The translations under genes were made by a program, and so were the position numbers. This document shows positions 36,352 through 49,228 of a DNA stretch of 64,000 nt, piece by piece (positions within the stretch are counted from its first letter, which is position 1; every line of letters starts with the position of its first letter). The stretch lies in NCBI GenBank assembly GCA_013423385.1, contig BLZA01000058.1, positions 434,001 through 498,000 of the forward strand, given 5' to 3'. This DNA is from Naganishia liquefaciens (Eukaryota; Basidiomycota; Tremellomycetes; Filobasidiales; Filobasidiaceae). Below the pieces are notes generated by a model. The model worked only from the letters and a program-made list of their open reading frames with translations. It was not told where the DNA came from and made no database searches.

Positions 36352-39300
36352 ATGGCGAAGACTCAGCTCCGGGATGAACTTCCCATATCATACTTAGAGG
36401 TAGGCGTTTTGAGCCCCTGGGCCATTTTTATGCCTTACAGTCTGACCATGTTTCTACTGTACCCTTTTAGGAATGGCCCTTTCCGGCCTTTGTGTTTTCG
36501 ACAGAAGATCTTCAGATAGACGATGGCCAAAATGTGGTACCCATGTCATCCCCGTCTACGCCCACGTTAGGCTCGGTAGGAAGTAGAAAAAGCCATCTTG
36601 AAGAAATTCCTCTAGTCTGGGCAAACGAGAAGTGGAAGTCCTACAGTCATAATCGCTCTTTGCGGCCGCTTCTCAATACCTCCGATCTAAAGGTACTAAA
36701 TGTATGGCTCAAAGACGAACATCAATCGAATTCGACATTGTCTGTAACGATCCATCTTTCGGGTTCCGTGTCAAAGAAATTGGATCTTGTACGCGTGCCA
36801 TTCGGATCGACAACTTCTCACAAGCGGTTGCCTCACGGCATCACAAGACAATGGACGGTCATCATTCACGCCATCGAACGTCCACCGACATTTTCTTGCG
36901 GAGGTCCAGACGCTAAAGGTCAACCAACCCGGCCCATAGTCGACGATGACTACGTCATGGAGTCAGTATCGACTTCATTGGTCGAAGGGGAGATGGTCAG
37001 CCCGCTCACCGATCTCGAGCGGGATCCGTTCAGAATGTCCGATGGAGATGAGGAGGAGTCTACAGCTTGGAATGAGCAGTTTGTGGGTGATCGGCGGGCC
37101 GTGGTGAGTATTCACCATCGATGTCTTCTTCGTGCGCATGCGCCGTACCCAATCTGACGAGCTCATCTTGTTCTTCGACTTTAGCAAACTAGCCAGAAGG
37201 CCTCCAAGGGATACCTTAACGGAACAAGCGGCTTCGTTAATCCCGTAGAGTTACCGTTCCCCAATCTTCCAAATTACACATTACAGCCCGTCCGCCCGCC
37301 GTCATCCAAGACCTTCCCTGACAATTGGGAAGAAATCGATTGGAGCTCAACAGTCCTGGGCCCGCGAGCAAAGTGGCCCATGTGGCTTGAGACCGTCATC
37401 TCGGTGGTCATGCAGATACCGACTGAAACTGCGTTTTATTACGGTCCGGAATTCCATTGCTTCCATAACAAAGCATTTTCAAAACTGTTGCCCGGAGATC
37501 CATCACCGTTCGGAGAACCAGCCAGAGTCGGTTGGTATAGGACGTTCGACAGGTTGGAATTCTATTTGCAATCCGCATGGCAGGGCAAACCCGTGGCGTT
37601 CCAGGATGACCTCTGGTTCTTCCTGTCGGCCGATCACGACTATACTATCGAGACTTGTGAGTTCAAATCAAAGTGCCGGAACTAGCCCCCCTTTCCCCCT
37701 AATGCTTCTCCTGCGGTATAGATCATAAATGGTGCATGTTGCCGGTCATGGATAATGGCAAAGTTGTCGGAATCTTCAATGCCACTTCCGAATCGACCAG
37801 GGATGTCATTTACAGACGACGAACCGAGTGTCTGCTCAATATCACAAAGAACGTTTGTGAGTATCCCTTCAGATCCCTATCACGTATGTTGAACGCCAAA
37901 TTTTGCGCCTCTTAGCCTCGGCCAAGAATCAAGCCGACTTCTACGATGGTATAGCCGCCGCAGCGAGGGAAGCCTCTTCCGCTATCGATCTGCCATACGT
38001 GCTAATGTACCAGCCTAAGCTATCTGACGGTGAGCCTACATTTCGTCGACCGGTGCCTTTAGCTAATCAATTTCCCTTAGCAACGGAGGAGAAAGTCCGA
38101 GAATTGGAGAATGCAAAACCCTTGGATCCGATGCCCCTACCAGGGACGGAGCTTTCGCTCAATATGGTGCTCAAGGGAAGCGTTGGAACGAATTCGCCGA
38201 ACCCGTTAGTCGAGCAGGAGATAACTGTCAACATACCTCAGCGGCTCCTACGGAAAAAACATTTCCAGTCCAAGGCGACTCAGATGTTTGAGGAACAAGA
38301 CGAATCCTTCGATCGCCGCAGCTCCACTTCCGAAGTCACTAATCACACGGAGATCGGAGAGGTTAATCCATCGCAGGAACCTCAATGGCCTATTCGTGAG
38401 GCGATCGTGTCAGGCAAAATCGTCTTCGTGGAAGATGCTGCGGCTCTGACTCGAGGGTTCGAGCTCCGATCATGGGAACGTCTGCCTCAATCAGCTGTGG
38501 TCATCCCTTTATCGCAAAAAAGCTCGAGAATCCCGAATGGAGTCTTGGTGCTCGGACTTAACGTACATCAGCCCTGGAATGGCCCGTATCGAGACTGGAT
38601 TTCGACACTCCGCTTGACTCTAGCAGATATGCTAGCTGCAGTCAAAGCTTTCGAGATGGAGAGCAAGCAACGTGACAATGCCAAAGCGCTTGCAGATGCG
38701 ATGTCCAACTTTTTGTCGAATGCCGCGCATGAGCTCAAAAGCCCTTTGACTTTGCTTGTTGGACCGATAGAAGACATAGTCAATACGTCACAGGAGAGCT
38801 ACACAAAGAAATTGGCGAAGACAGCTCGCAAAACCTGTTCCCGATTAAGCCGCTTGGTTTCCAGTCTGATGGATTATTCGAAGTTGGAAGCTGGCAAATT
38901 GACAGGAACATTCAGGCCGATACCGGTCGGTGGCTTGACTATGGATCTCGCTTCAGTGTTTGAAGGCCTTCCTGCAGTAACATCGGGAAAGATCAAATTC
39001 AACATTGATTGTCAACAGAGTCACGTCGGCCAAAATGCTTTCATCGATGTTGATTTCTGGGAGAAGATCGTTTCCAACTTGTTGAGCAATGCTTTCAAGT
39101 ATACCCGAGAAGGCTCCGTCAGCGTTCGCGTTCGTTACAGCCAAGAGTCCTGCTCTCTTTCCGTCATCGATACCGGCATAGGAATTCCGCAGGAAGAAGT
39201 TGGCCTAGTCACGCAGAGGTTCCATAGGGTTGAAAGCTCAGCTGGTTATGTGGAAGGCACTGGTAAGTTCACCGCACTCCAAAAGGATTCAGACTGATCG

Positions 39301-42300
39301 TTCATGTTGAGGTATCGGATTGGCTTACACATCCGAGCTAGTCAAAATGCACGGAGGACGCCTGGATGTACAGTCGCGGACAGCGGAAGAAAGTGCCGAT
39401 GGTTCTCGTAAGTATTTCCAGTCGACTCAGCTGTGCCAAACTCACGCCAACTTCAAACAGACGGCAGCATCTTCACAGTTACGATCCCGTATGTTCCCCG
39501 GTTAAATTGCAGGGATGACTCGCTAGCTTACAGTTTGGCTTCCGCAGGCTTGGTTATGATCATTTCGACAGGAATTCGGTCGATTTTGAGTCTGGTTTCA
39601 CGTTTGAAAGCGGTCAATACGGCAAAGCCCTCGTAGAGGCGGAGTGCCAGAACAGTAGTGATCCAACTGAAAGCACTATGAGCGACGCTGGTTCCACCTC
39701 AGTTTTGATTCGTGGCATCGACCCCGGTACCCTATTCTTCACACCGGATGACATCCTGCTCGTGGTAGACGACAATCCTGATCTCAACTCATATATCGCC
39801 AGTATTTTTGTGCCCTTCGTACGGGTCGAGCAAGCGAAGGACGGAATCGAGGCGCTCGAGATCGCGAGAAGAGTCAAACCATCGTTGATTTTGTCAGACG
39901 TCAGCATGCCTCGGATGAGCGGCACAGAACTTCTGGCCAAGGTCAAGAGCGATCCTGTGCTTGAATTCACTCCTGTGATCTTGATGTGAGTGGAGAGACT
40001 GGCATGTGAAAACACGGCATTAACCTGTAAACATAATCAGTACAGCAAAAGCCGGCGAAGGTACGCCCGAGAACGCTCCGTCCTTGAAAGCCAGCTAATG
40101 ACCTATTTTTCGTCCAGATGATCGAGTGGATGGTATCCTGCAGGGAGCTGACGACTACATGGCGAAACCTTTCCAGTCAAGAGAAGTCATTGCAAGAGTA
40201 AACATGCAGATGATGATAGGAAAGAAACGCCGAGAACTCGAACGAAGTTACCTAGAAAGAACCGCCGAATTGGATACTATCGCCAAGTATAGCCCTGTAG
40301 GAATCGCCCGAACTACCCTCGAAGGTGAGTTCCTTTCTTCTGAATAGCTAGAATAACCAACGGGAAGTAATTGATCGTCCGATAATTAACCCTAGGTTCG
40401 TTCTATTACTGCAATGCAGCATGGTAGGTGCTCAAATCCGCTCGATTTCGCTCAGTCTCTCACTCATCATATTTGCAGGTTTGCTCTGAGTGGTATCGAA
40501 CCGGTATTACCTGTTCCCGACTGGAGTCATGCTGTTGTGCCAGAGGATCTTCAACGTCTATCGGACGAGTGGTTCACCTTCTTGGCAGGGACAGACACTG
40601 AAGCGACCTTCGAATGGACTTGGAGGAATGGCAACACCGTACAAGGGTCAGTGCAAGAGGACACTGATCGAACAGGACCATGTCGTTAAATCAAACCCCA
40701 TCATCAGCCGATTCGTAAGGCTTGACTTGATCAATCCAAAGCTCAGTGGCACAATCGGCTGTGTCACGGACATAACGCCAAGAAAACGTCACGAAGACCT
40801 TCAACTCGAACGTCTGGTCAATGAGCGTCAAAGACGAGAAGAGGCAGAGGAAGAACGTCGACAACAGGAATTACTCATCGACGTAACCTCGTGAGTTATC
40901 TTCATCAAACGGATTGGGATACAAATCAGCTCACCATACGTTTGCACGCAGGCACGAGTTGAGAAATCCGATCAGTGCCGTGTTGCAGGTGTGTTTGGCT
41001 ATGAATCTGTACTGGATGGACCCTTTCTGATGGAATCCGGCTTTTGACAGTGTTCCATGCTCATAAGCCAGGATCTGCAACAACTTAAAAACCAGATCGA
41101 GCAGCATATCGCAGACCGAACGCCACTTGCTCTGACGAAGGAAACAATCTCGCTCGTCGATGAATCTCTCGAAGCCTCTGAAAGCGTGTACGAATGCGGC
41201 CTTTCACAATCGCGAATTTGCGACGATATTCTCAGCCTCGGGAAGTTGCAACTTGACAAACTCCAAGTATTCCCGATAGAAAGCGACATCGCCAAAGAGG
41301 TGCAGAAAATCATCAGCATCTTCAGTGTAGAAGTCCGTAAACTGGGGATTACGCTTTCACACACGCTTGGCAAGGGCGTACAGTATTACCCGAAGGTCAA
41401 GGTAGACCCCGTGCGCTTTGGCCAATGCTGCACCAACATGTAAGCTCATCGGCATTCGATAAAGGCTTCCGTAAGCTTACCATTTGTGCACAAAGCATGA
41501 CGAACGCGATCAAATTCACTGCCGGGAGTGAAATCAAGAAGATCTGGTTAGATATCGACATTTCACCATACCCGCCAATCGATAATACGTGCCTCAGACC
41601 GGAAAGAGAGTGGAGAGCAGAGGACGTGCCAGACGACTTGTATATCTATGTCTCCGTGAGAGATACGGGACCTGGTTTAACTGAAGCCAGTCTGCAAAAA
41701 CTGTTTAAGAGTCCGTATCGGTTTGTGCACGTGGAAAACCGATATTTGCTGAACTCTTTCTTACCAGGATTTGCGCAAGCGAGTTCGGAAACCCACACGG
41801 TGTAAGTCTCCCATGGGCGATCTTCGAGTGGTTCTGACGAGCTTTTAACGTGTGCAGATTCGGAGGCTCTGGACTGGGGCTTTTCGTGACAAGGCGATTG
41901 ACCGAGCTGATGGGGGGCAGGATCGAAGTCGATTCCAAATTAGGCGAAGGTAGCGTGTTCCGATTCTTCATCAAAGTAGCCAAGATTGCACCTTCTTCCG
42001 ATCTTGCCGCGCCTATCAGCGAGATACCCATCAAAGGCAAACTCACTCCTCCAGTTATGCCTAAACGCCCAATGCGCATCTTGATCGTCGAGGACAACGA
42101 CATCAATCGCAAAGTTCTCAACAAGCAGCTCACCAAGGCCGGGTGCACCACCTCGCTCGCTGTCAACGGTCAAGAAGGCCTGGAACTCCTGCGGACACAG
42201 AATTATGCAGCATTCGACCTTTGCTTCATGGACGTTGAGATGCCGGTCCTGGACGGAATTTCGGCTGTTCGCAAACTCAGGACCGAAGAGCGCACTTTGG

Positions 42301-42455
42301 GAATGGCGCACAACTTGGTAGTCGCCTTAACAGGAAATGCTCGAGAGGCGCAACGTCAAACTATAATGCAGGCTGGCTTCGATGATGTTGTGGTCAAGCC
42401 CTATCGCTTGGACAAGCTGTTGACACTAATGGACGAGATGGTCAAACTCTCCTAA
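36352..42455 (+). CDS. TCO2: Dual hybrid histidine kinase (two kinase and two receiver modules)
   Basis: About 15 exons, roughly 1,700 residues. The N-terminal ~550 residues include a PAS-like part (WPMWLETVISVVMQIP) and a GAF-like part. Kinase 1: H-box NAAHELKSPLTLL, N-box EKIVSNLLSNAFKYT, VIDTGIGIP, GTGIGLAYTSELV. Receiver 1: ILLVVDDNPDLN, phospho-acceptor LSDVSMPRMSG, and ITAKAGE, encoded partly by a 20-nt exon (40041-40060). A PAS-like linker (KYSPVGIARTTLEG) follows. Kinase 2: TSHELRNPISAVLQ, then MTNAIKFTAG, VRDTGPGL, FGGSGLGLFVTRRL. Receiver 2: ILIVEDNDINRKV, FMDVEMPVLDG, VVKPY. Cryptococcus Tco2 has this rare two-kinase, two-receiver plan, so I call it the orthologue by architecture. 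It should feed a Ypd1-Hog1 type phosphorelay. All four phospho-sites are intact. Confidence 0.88.
40041..40060 (+). other. 20-nt microexon in the histidine kinase
   Basis: Between ...AATCAG and GTACGC, the exon TACAGCAAAAGCCGGCGAAG completes the receiver-1 strand ILITAKAGED. Skipping it breaks the frame in the middle of the phosphoacceptor domain. Confidence 0.75.
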
Positions 42456-42863
42456 TAATGGTAAAAGAGGTCCCTGTATATCCTCCAGCTGTATCTATAG
42501 TCGGTCCTTGATTGTATGTAGATGTATCTTTCGTGTACGCAGACCACCTCAACGTACTTGTGAGTCATGACAGGGTTGCTCCATGAGCTTTAAGGACAGC
42601 TCGTGCTGATACGCAAGCCAAATGCACAATGCAATGTGGCTCGCTGGCATAAAGAGAAGGCTGCTGACCCACCAATAGTCTGAACTCATACAACCAGTTT
42701 GCTTGCCGAGCATTATGATGCGGGTTAAGACAGCTACTGAGACTTAGGAAACGTAGCAGGGTAGTTGTCAGATCGATAGACATTCGTGCCTGCGCGATCT
42801 CTTGCTTGCACATCCGCGACGAACGCCATTCCTTGCGAACCCGCTCTCGGCCGGATGGTTCCA
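42456..42863. other. 3' region between convergent kinase and coiled-coil genes
   Basis: 408 bp between two stops; no gene seen. If the last exon of the coiled-coil gene is read in another phase its stop would move to 42734 or 42565. Confidence 0.5.
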
Positions 42864-45800
42864 TCAACGCGTACGTCGTCGTGCGTGAATCCGACCAAGT
42901 GGAATAATGAGAGGACATCGCGACTGTGATCTCGACGGCGTGACGGGATCCTCAGCCATAGATCCGAAAAGAGGCGGACGGCGACTGAAAACATGCTTTC
43001 GAATTGTGGAAAGCTCAAAGTGTCCCTGGGCGAAAGCAGAATGGTAATATACATATTATGTATGGTGTTAGGAATGACGCGGCATAGCTGGGAAGAGGAT
43101 CAGCAAAGGGAAAAATACAGCGATGAAAACTCACTGCAGGGAGCAACGCATGATAGACTTGCGTTGACACATCGGGACATCGTATATTGATTCTGGTGTC
43201 GCGCAGTGGCATGCCGGACGGACACATGAACATCATCGACATCTCATACAATGTCCCTTGAACAGCAGCACCGTCCTGAGTAAAGTCAAACCGTAAGGTC
43301 AGATCGGTATCGGGTTCTTGCACATAGCGTCGGAGCGGCTCTACGCGCATGCGGTTGACGAGCCGTCCATCTTGAAGAAAGTGTATCTCCGTAATACCGC
43401 TGACAAGACCTAAGCGCGATGATTCGGAACCTTGTGATTTCGCGATAATCGGAGGGCCGTGTTCTCTTACATCCGATTGAAATCCATTGCGAAAGGGCGT
43501 GATTCCCGCGGTGCCGTTCTGCTTGCTACCTACTCCAGCATGTGGAAAGCGAAGCGGCAGACTGGTGAGGATGCCATGGAATACTCTAGTATCCACCGTT
43601 CGACGGAAAACAAGCCTGGAAAAGTGAGACCAATGAGGTGGACCATTGGATGTGCCAAAGGCGTTGAGCATATGGTAGGACATATGAAATTTGAGTTGAG
43701 GAAATGCTATGTCAAGAAAAGCGTCTGTAGGCTTTCGTGCAGCCCATATAATCGTTTTGATGCGGTCATGATGTTTCTCGCTCAGAAAGAGGTGCCTACA
43801 GGGAATACATGCTCAGCACGGGTTACGAAACAAATTGTACTCACTGACTTGACAAATATCCAGCCACTCGGCAGGACAAGTCCAGTGATGGCGTCTACCC
43901 GAGTCCCATACGCCCAATCATCATCTCCAGCTTCATCCAGAACCAACGTCTCGTAGAGGATGGAAAGGGTAGCTTGCCGCAGGTCCCGGCTGACTGCGCC
44001 GAGATTCGCTAGCGATCTGAAGGCATTTTCGCCGGCGAGAAAACCGCCGATAGAAGTGTGTATCTCCGACGTAAGTGGCGGGATCTACAATCCGGTTAGG
44101 GCAGCTGAAATGCTTGGCAGAAGTTGAACTGACTTTGGATCCAGCTTGGGCTTTTCGAAACTTTGCAAACTCATCCTTCACAATGCTCTTCTCCGACTCC
44201 AGCTGCGCAATTCCACTCTTCGCCTCTGCCAACTCGGCCTCGACGCGGGTTCGGTATTTAGTGAATTCCTGATCGATGACGCGGAGCTGCTCGACGACAT
44301 AGGCGTAGGCTGGTGGAGCAAGGGTAGGCGTCGACATGATAGGAGTGGCAGGCGTTACCATTTGCACCGCTGGTGACCTGTCCTGCTGCTGGAGATACCG
44401 TGTAATCTCTGCCATCAACGCCTTCTTGTCCTTTTCACTTTGCTCCAAGGCGACCTGAAGCTTTTGGACTTCCTCCTTCAAACGCTCTCGGTCTGGACGG
44501 ACCCAATCGCAGTAGTTTTTGAATTCCACGCGCTCCTCGTGTAGACGAGCAATCTCTTCCAATGACGTCTTGTGTGCAGTCTCTTTGGCAGTCAGAGCGG
44601 CCGCATGGCTCGCTTGAAGGGCCGCGATTTCCGCAGCGACTTCGGTCTGAGGAGTAACTTCTGCCTGTTGCCGCATTTTCTCCACTTGATGTCTCAGTAA
44701 GTTCCTCTCGCTTTCTACTTTTTTTCCCTCATTCCGCAAACGGTCCCGTTCGAGCCGCAACGGCACGAGTTCCTTCTTCGATGAGTCGTGGTCGGTTTTC
44801 ATTCTGGTCAGCGTGATGCCCAATTTCTTGTTTTCTTGACGCAACACTTCTGTCGTTTGCTGAAGTGCCTTGAGATCTGCTTGGCGTTGCAGGAGAGCTT
44901 CTTCCAAGGACATCGATCGTACGAGCGAGTCCTTTTGAGCGGTTAATTGTTTTCGCAAAGTCTCGAGCTCATCACTCGTCGTCTTGCAACTAGTTTTTGT
45001 CTCTTCGTTTTCCCTGAGAAGGCTCGCATTTGACTCTTGCGCGCTGATGATCTCCTTTTCCAGCTCAGCAACGCGGGTATGCAATCCATCTCGCTCGTCT
45101 CGTACGTCCAGCAGCTCTTCAACCTTCTCAACTAGCCGCGTGTTCTCGCGGCCGACATCCACAAGCTGCTCCTGAAGTTCGTCTCGCACAGCATCATCGT
45201 GCGTCTTCTCCCGCTCCATTCCGTCGAGCGCCTCTCGCAGAGTAGCTTTCTCGGCCTGTGCCGTCGACAACGATTCTTTGAGAGAGTCCCGTTCGAGGGT
45301 AAGGGCGATGATATCGACCTTGATGGAGAGGGTTGCCTGTTCTGCGGACGTCGCTCGCGCGGTCAAAGTTTCGAGTGCGCGTTCAAGGGCGGTCGATTGC
45401 TCCTGAAGGGTTATGTGTGTCGCCTCTACGGCGTCCGTGTATTCGCGGAGGTGCTTGTGTTCTTGTTGGAGTGTCGCATATGTCGCTGTTGTCGCCTCCA
45501 ATTCCGCTATTCGCCCCCGCTGCAACTGCAGCCCATACTCCTTCTCCGCGAGCTGAGTTTCCGTTTCTTGAACCTCGCATTCACGCTCTTTCAGTTTCTT
45601 CTCCACTTTGGATCGCTGACGCTGTTCCTCGACGGCTCGTTGTTCCGCCTCGGCAGCCTTGCCACGAAGAGACCGTCGTTCGGCCCGCAAGCCTACAATT
45701 TCGTCAGATAAGTCCTGATGTTCACCAATCAGGATCTCGTGGTCGACGGTGAGATTTGAATGCTCGGATTTTAGCTCGACATAGTTTGCGCGCAGACGAG

Positions 45801-46296
45801 CGGCTTCCGCTTTGTAACCATCGGCTGTGAGCACAAGCTGTTGGCGATCTTCTTCGAGATCCTGTTTGTCTTGAGTCAGGGTTTCGTTGGCAAGTTGCGT
45901 TTGAACATTGATCTGATGCAGATTGTTGATCACTCCCTGCTGCTCGCGTATTTGCGCAGCAAACTCCTTTTGTGTCATTTCAAGTTCATTGTACTGCTTT
46001 TGCAGAGCATCGAGTGTCGATCGTAGGACAACTGTCTCGTCTCTGACCGCCGAATCTTGACGTTTGGCAAGTCTCGCCGAACCGCTTTGCTCACTATCAT
46101 GAGATGTCTGCCGGGACCTCGCACTACCATTCATCTTCCCTTTTCCCTGCTCAACCCTCGATCCGGACCGCAAGCTCTCGACCTCGCCGTACAGGCCCTC
46201 CAACTCAGCGACCAGCCTTGCCTTTTCTTCAGCGAAATGCGCATCGGCGATGAGGAGCTGTGACTCGAGTTGTGAGAGCTGGGACGCGTAGTCCAT
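42864..46296 (-). CDS. Long coiled-coil protein with F-box-like C-terminal domain
   Basis: From ATG 46296 (MDYASQLSQLESQLLIADAH) about 735 residues are nearly continuous heptads rich in Glu, Leu, Lys and Gln. After a short intron (phase 0, ...AQAGSK) the sequence changes to a globular part: PPLTSEIHTSIGGFLAG, FRSLANLGAVSRDLRQATL, SILYETLVLDE, YGTRVDAITGLVLPSGW, and after two more introns ISHMLNAFG-like SYHMLNAFGTSNGPPHW and LRFDFTQDGAAVQGTLYEM. The start of this part looks like an F-box and the LPxLYETLV phrase is common in fungal F-box proteins. The last exon in phase 0 ends at 42864. The frame is open upstream to an ATG at 46575, adding 93 residues, so the start is uncertain. The globular domain has no Met of its own near its start, which supports one gene, but two genes remain possible. 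Function unknown. Confidence 0.6.
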
Positions 46297-46741
46297 TACG
46301 CATGCGGTCCCCGTACTGGGCGGCGTCTGCCTGGGAGGTGAGTTGAGGATCGCAATATGTAGCGGGAAGAGGATGTTCACAACTGTATTGATGATGGGAC
46401 CGGCCGTCTGCGCGCTCGATTGCAGCCAGACGGCGAAAAAGTCAACAAACCACGCGACTCTCTCTTTCTCTGCGGAATGCTGCCGGCTTCCAGCACTCTC
46501 GACTGTAGATCTTTCAGAGTTTTTTATCCTCAGACACTGCAGCATCCAAGGTGCTAAAGAGCAAGAAGTGGACATAGTTCATTTTCACGACGCATCGGCG
46601 CTGTGACTCGGACGATAAACCGTTATCTGTCAGGGACATGTAGACAGCAGACGTCTGGGCCACGGCGACGGGCTTTGACGCCATAGCACTGCGGAATTGC
46701 GCTTACTTTGTTCCACGGTATACATCGCCCAATAACAGTCG
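46297..46741. other. Upstream flank of the coiled-coil gene
   Basis: 445 bp. The first 279 bp stay open in the coiled-coil frame and could be coding if translation starts at 46575. The rest is the 3' flank of the dehydrogenase gene. No other gene seen. Confidence 0.45.
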
Positions 46742-48794
46742 CTAATACCCCTTCTCCACATCCACGGCATTCCACACCATGCCACCTGCCTGCCACCGCT
46801 TGACGCCATCGACACACAACCTCACAACTTCGTCCATCTCCTCCTTGACATCCCCGCTGAGGTGTGGCGTCACAATGCAGCGAGGGTGAGACCAAAGAGG
46901 ATGACCGGACGGTAGAGGCTCGGGCGAGGTGACATCGAGCGCTGCGCCGCGCAAGTGGCCGGCATTGAGCGATTCGAGGAGAGCATCTGACGACGGACTT
47001 GCGATTCAGACATGAGTAAGGGAGATTCGGGAAAGAAGACTTACCGGTGTCGATCAAGTCGCCCCGCCCAACGTTGATGACTACAGCATCTTTTGGCAAA
47101 CACCCTGAATACAATATCAATGATCAGTGGATACAGGCCATTGCAACGTCAATTGCAATATAACACTCTTTCGAAGACAGAGGCGATCGAAAAGCATGTC
47201 GGCAACGGAACAATCCGAGACTCGTCAAAATCGTCACTGTGAACGCAAGGAGCTCATTGACGAGTGTATGGACTGTCCTCGAAGCGACTACCCCAATCGA
47301 TTGCGGACGCCTTTGTATTTGTCTCTCCAAGACTAACGATGCAAAGACGAAACACAGAGGAAAAAACACAACATACCAAGCTGCTCCTGACCAATCATCC
47401 CGCTCGTACGTCCTGTTGACGGAACACTGCAGATCAAAACATCCACCCGTTCCAAGAAATCGTGACAAGCGGCCTTGTCCGTTGTCGCGTAGTAGGTCTC
47501 CGGAATCGAGCCTTTTATTCGGGCCTATCATCAACCTACTGCATCGTAGATTCATGTGTGTTGACCTACCATCACAGTCTCCGGTACCTGGGAGTACATA
47601 CTATGTGAAAAGGTCAACGGTCCAAAAAAACCGTCGATAGCGTCACGGAGACTTACCCCAGTGTCGGAACGTTGTGTACCTGTGGATGTCGCCGCAATGA
47701 TGGTCGCTCCAAAAGCCTTTAACAAACGAGCTGTCTCTCGACCTATCTGCGGAGGAGGTATACAGAGTGAATCACGGCGAAGTAGGCGGGGTGCAGTGGA
47801 ATTTTCAGCCTTGTGTTTAGAATAAAGTCGCCGCAAGCGACTCGAATAGTCTAGGGACCTACGTGACCATATCCCTGCATGATTCTGTCAGCATTGACGA
47901 CATACTATGAGTCCAAAGCACACGTACTAGCATCCCCACAGTCTTTCCGTACACCGTCTCTACGCAATACTTTTCCCCGGATCCTACAAACGCGTCACCT
48001 GTCACCCATTCTCGCTTGTTCTGCGTAATACAATCAGTAGCGGTACCCGATAAGAGAAAGCTCAAGCATATACCCTGGCGTGTACAATCTGCTTGTCGAG
48101 GGAGTGGTAGAGCGTCAACAGCGTCGCCACACAATATTGCGAGATGGATCGAGCGTGGACTCCGGAAGCATTGGTGAGAAGGATACTGGATTCTGCGACG
48201 ACTACGAGACGAAAGGGTCAGCAAAATCGTTTGAAGCTGGATCAAAGAGGGCAGCCCTTGTCCACAGGTTCTGTGTAACACTTGCTGGGAAACAGCCACA
48301 AACCAGGATTGTGCTGTCACGTTTACGCTTTTGGCGCGAACGACGCGACTGCTGCCACCGGCCACATTCGCCGCAGACACGAACCAAGTCACAGCGACAT
48401 CTTGGGAGGTAGAGCCGGTCTCTCCAAGCTGCTTCCCTGTCGTCGAGGAGCAAGACGCGTACTCACGGCTATTTTGACAATCCTTCCACTCCTCTCCATT
48501 CTTTGCGATTCTTCCGGAATCGATCAACGACTTCAACCAGCCAGTTTTCAAGGCCGCATCCATTCCAGCACTTCCGATCTGTATGATCTTGAGGTTCTCT
48601 CCGGGCGTCTTCTGTGCGTCGAGAATGGCAAGATCCTTGGCGTGAGTGATGAATACTTGGGCATTCTGCAATTCTTCATGGATTCGCTCTTGTCGATCGG
48701 GGACAGTGGAAGGAAGGTAGGTGACGTGGGAGAAGCATTCGCGCAGGAGCGACAGTGATGCGTCCGAGACGGAGAATGTCAAGAGGGCCCTCAT
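46742..48794 (-). CDS. D-isomer 2-hydroxyacid dehydrogenase (NAD-dependent)
   Basis: Eight exons. Start MRALLTFSVSDASLSLLREC at 48794. The NAD-binding half has SGVHARSISQYCVATLL, GKTVGMLGYGHIGRETARLL (the GxGxxG turn, assembled across two introns) and AFGATIIAATSTG. The catalytic trio is visible: Arg in VINVGRGDLIDT, Glu in SPEPLPSGHPLW, and His in VTPHLSGD. The first intron (48193-48466) is 274 nt, far longer than its neighbours. Family members reduce 2-oxoacids such as glyoxylate, hydroxypyruvate or phenylpyruvate to D-2-hydroxyacids; the substrate cannot be read from sequence. Ends VDVEKGY. Complete. Confidence 0.9.
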
Positions 48795-49228
48795 TGTCAG
48801 GAATCATGCTGTGAATACAGGGTGGTTATCGCAGATACGGCTCTTCTGGTTCAAGTAGAATCCGCTCAAGCGAAACAGCTGCAAGCGAGATTATCGGTCC
48901 GCCTTTTACCGATTGCGGGCCGGGTCGTGAGTTGTACTGGTAGTGGTGTCCGGCAGGAGAGTAGAGAGGTCATGTCCATCAGCTCATCCAGCAGGATCTG
49001 ACGCATTGAGCCATTCCCCTGGTCATCCTCCGTAGAGCAGCTAGCTCTGAAAGCTTGGTAACGGGTCTTCGCCATCATTATTGTACAGTATTACGTAGTC
49101 GTATGAGGCGACCAGGAAATGGCTGGCCACTCAGAGGGCTTATCCGGCAAGACTTGCGTTGCTTAGCTCCATGCGTCTTTGACCAAAATACTCTCTAGCT
49201 TGCACATTTCGCTCTCCCGAGCGCCCTT
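48795..49228. other. Intergenic region between dehydrogenase and MMC1-like gene
   Basis: 434 bp holding the dehydrogenase promoter and the 3' flank of the MMC1-like gene. No gene seen. Confidence 0.6.
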
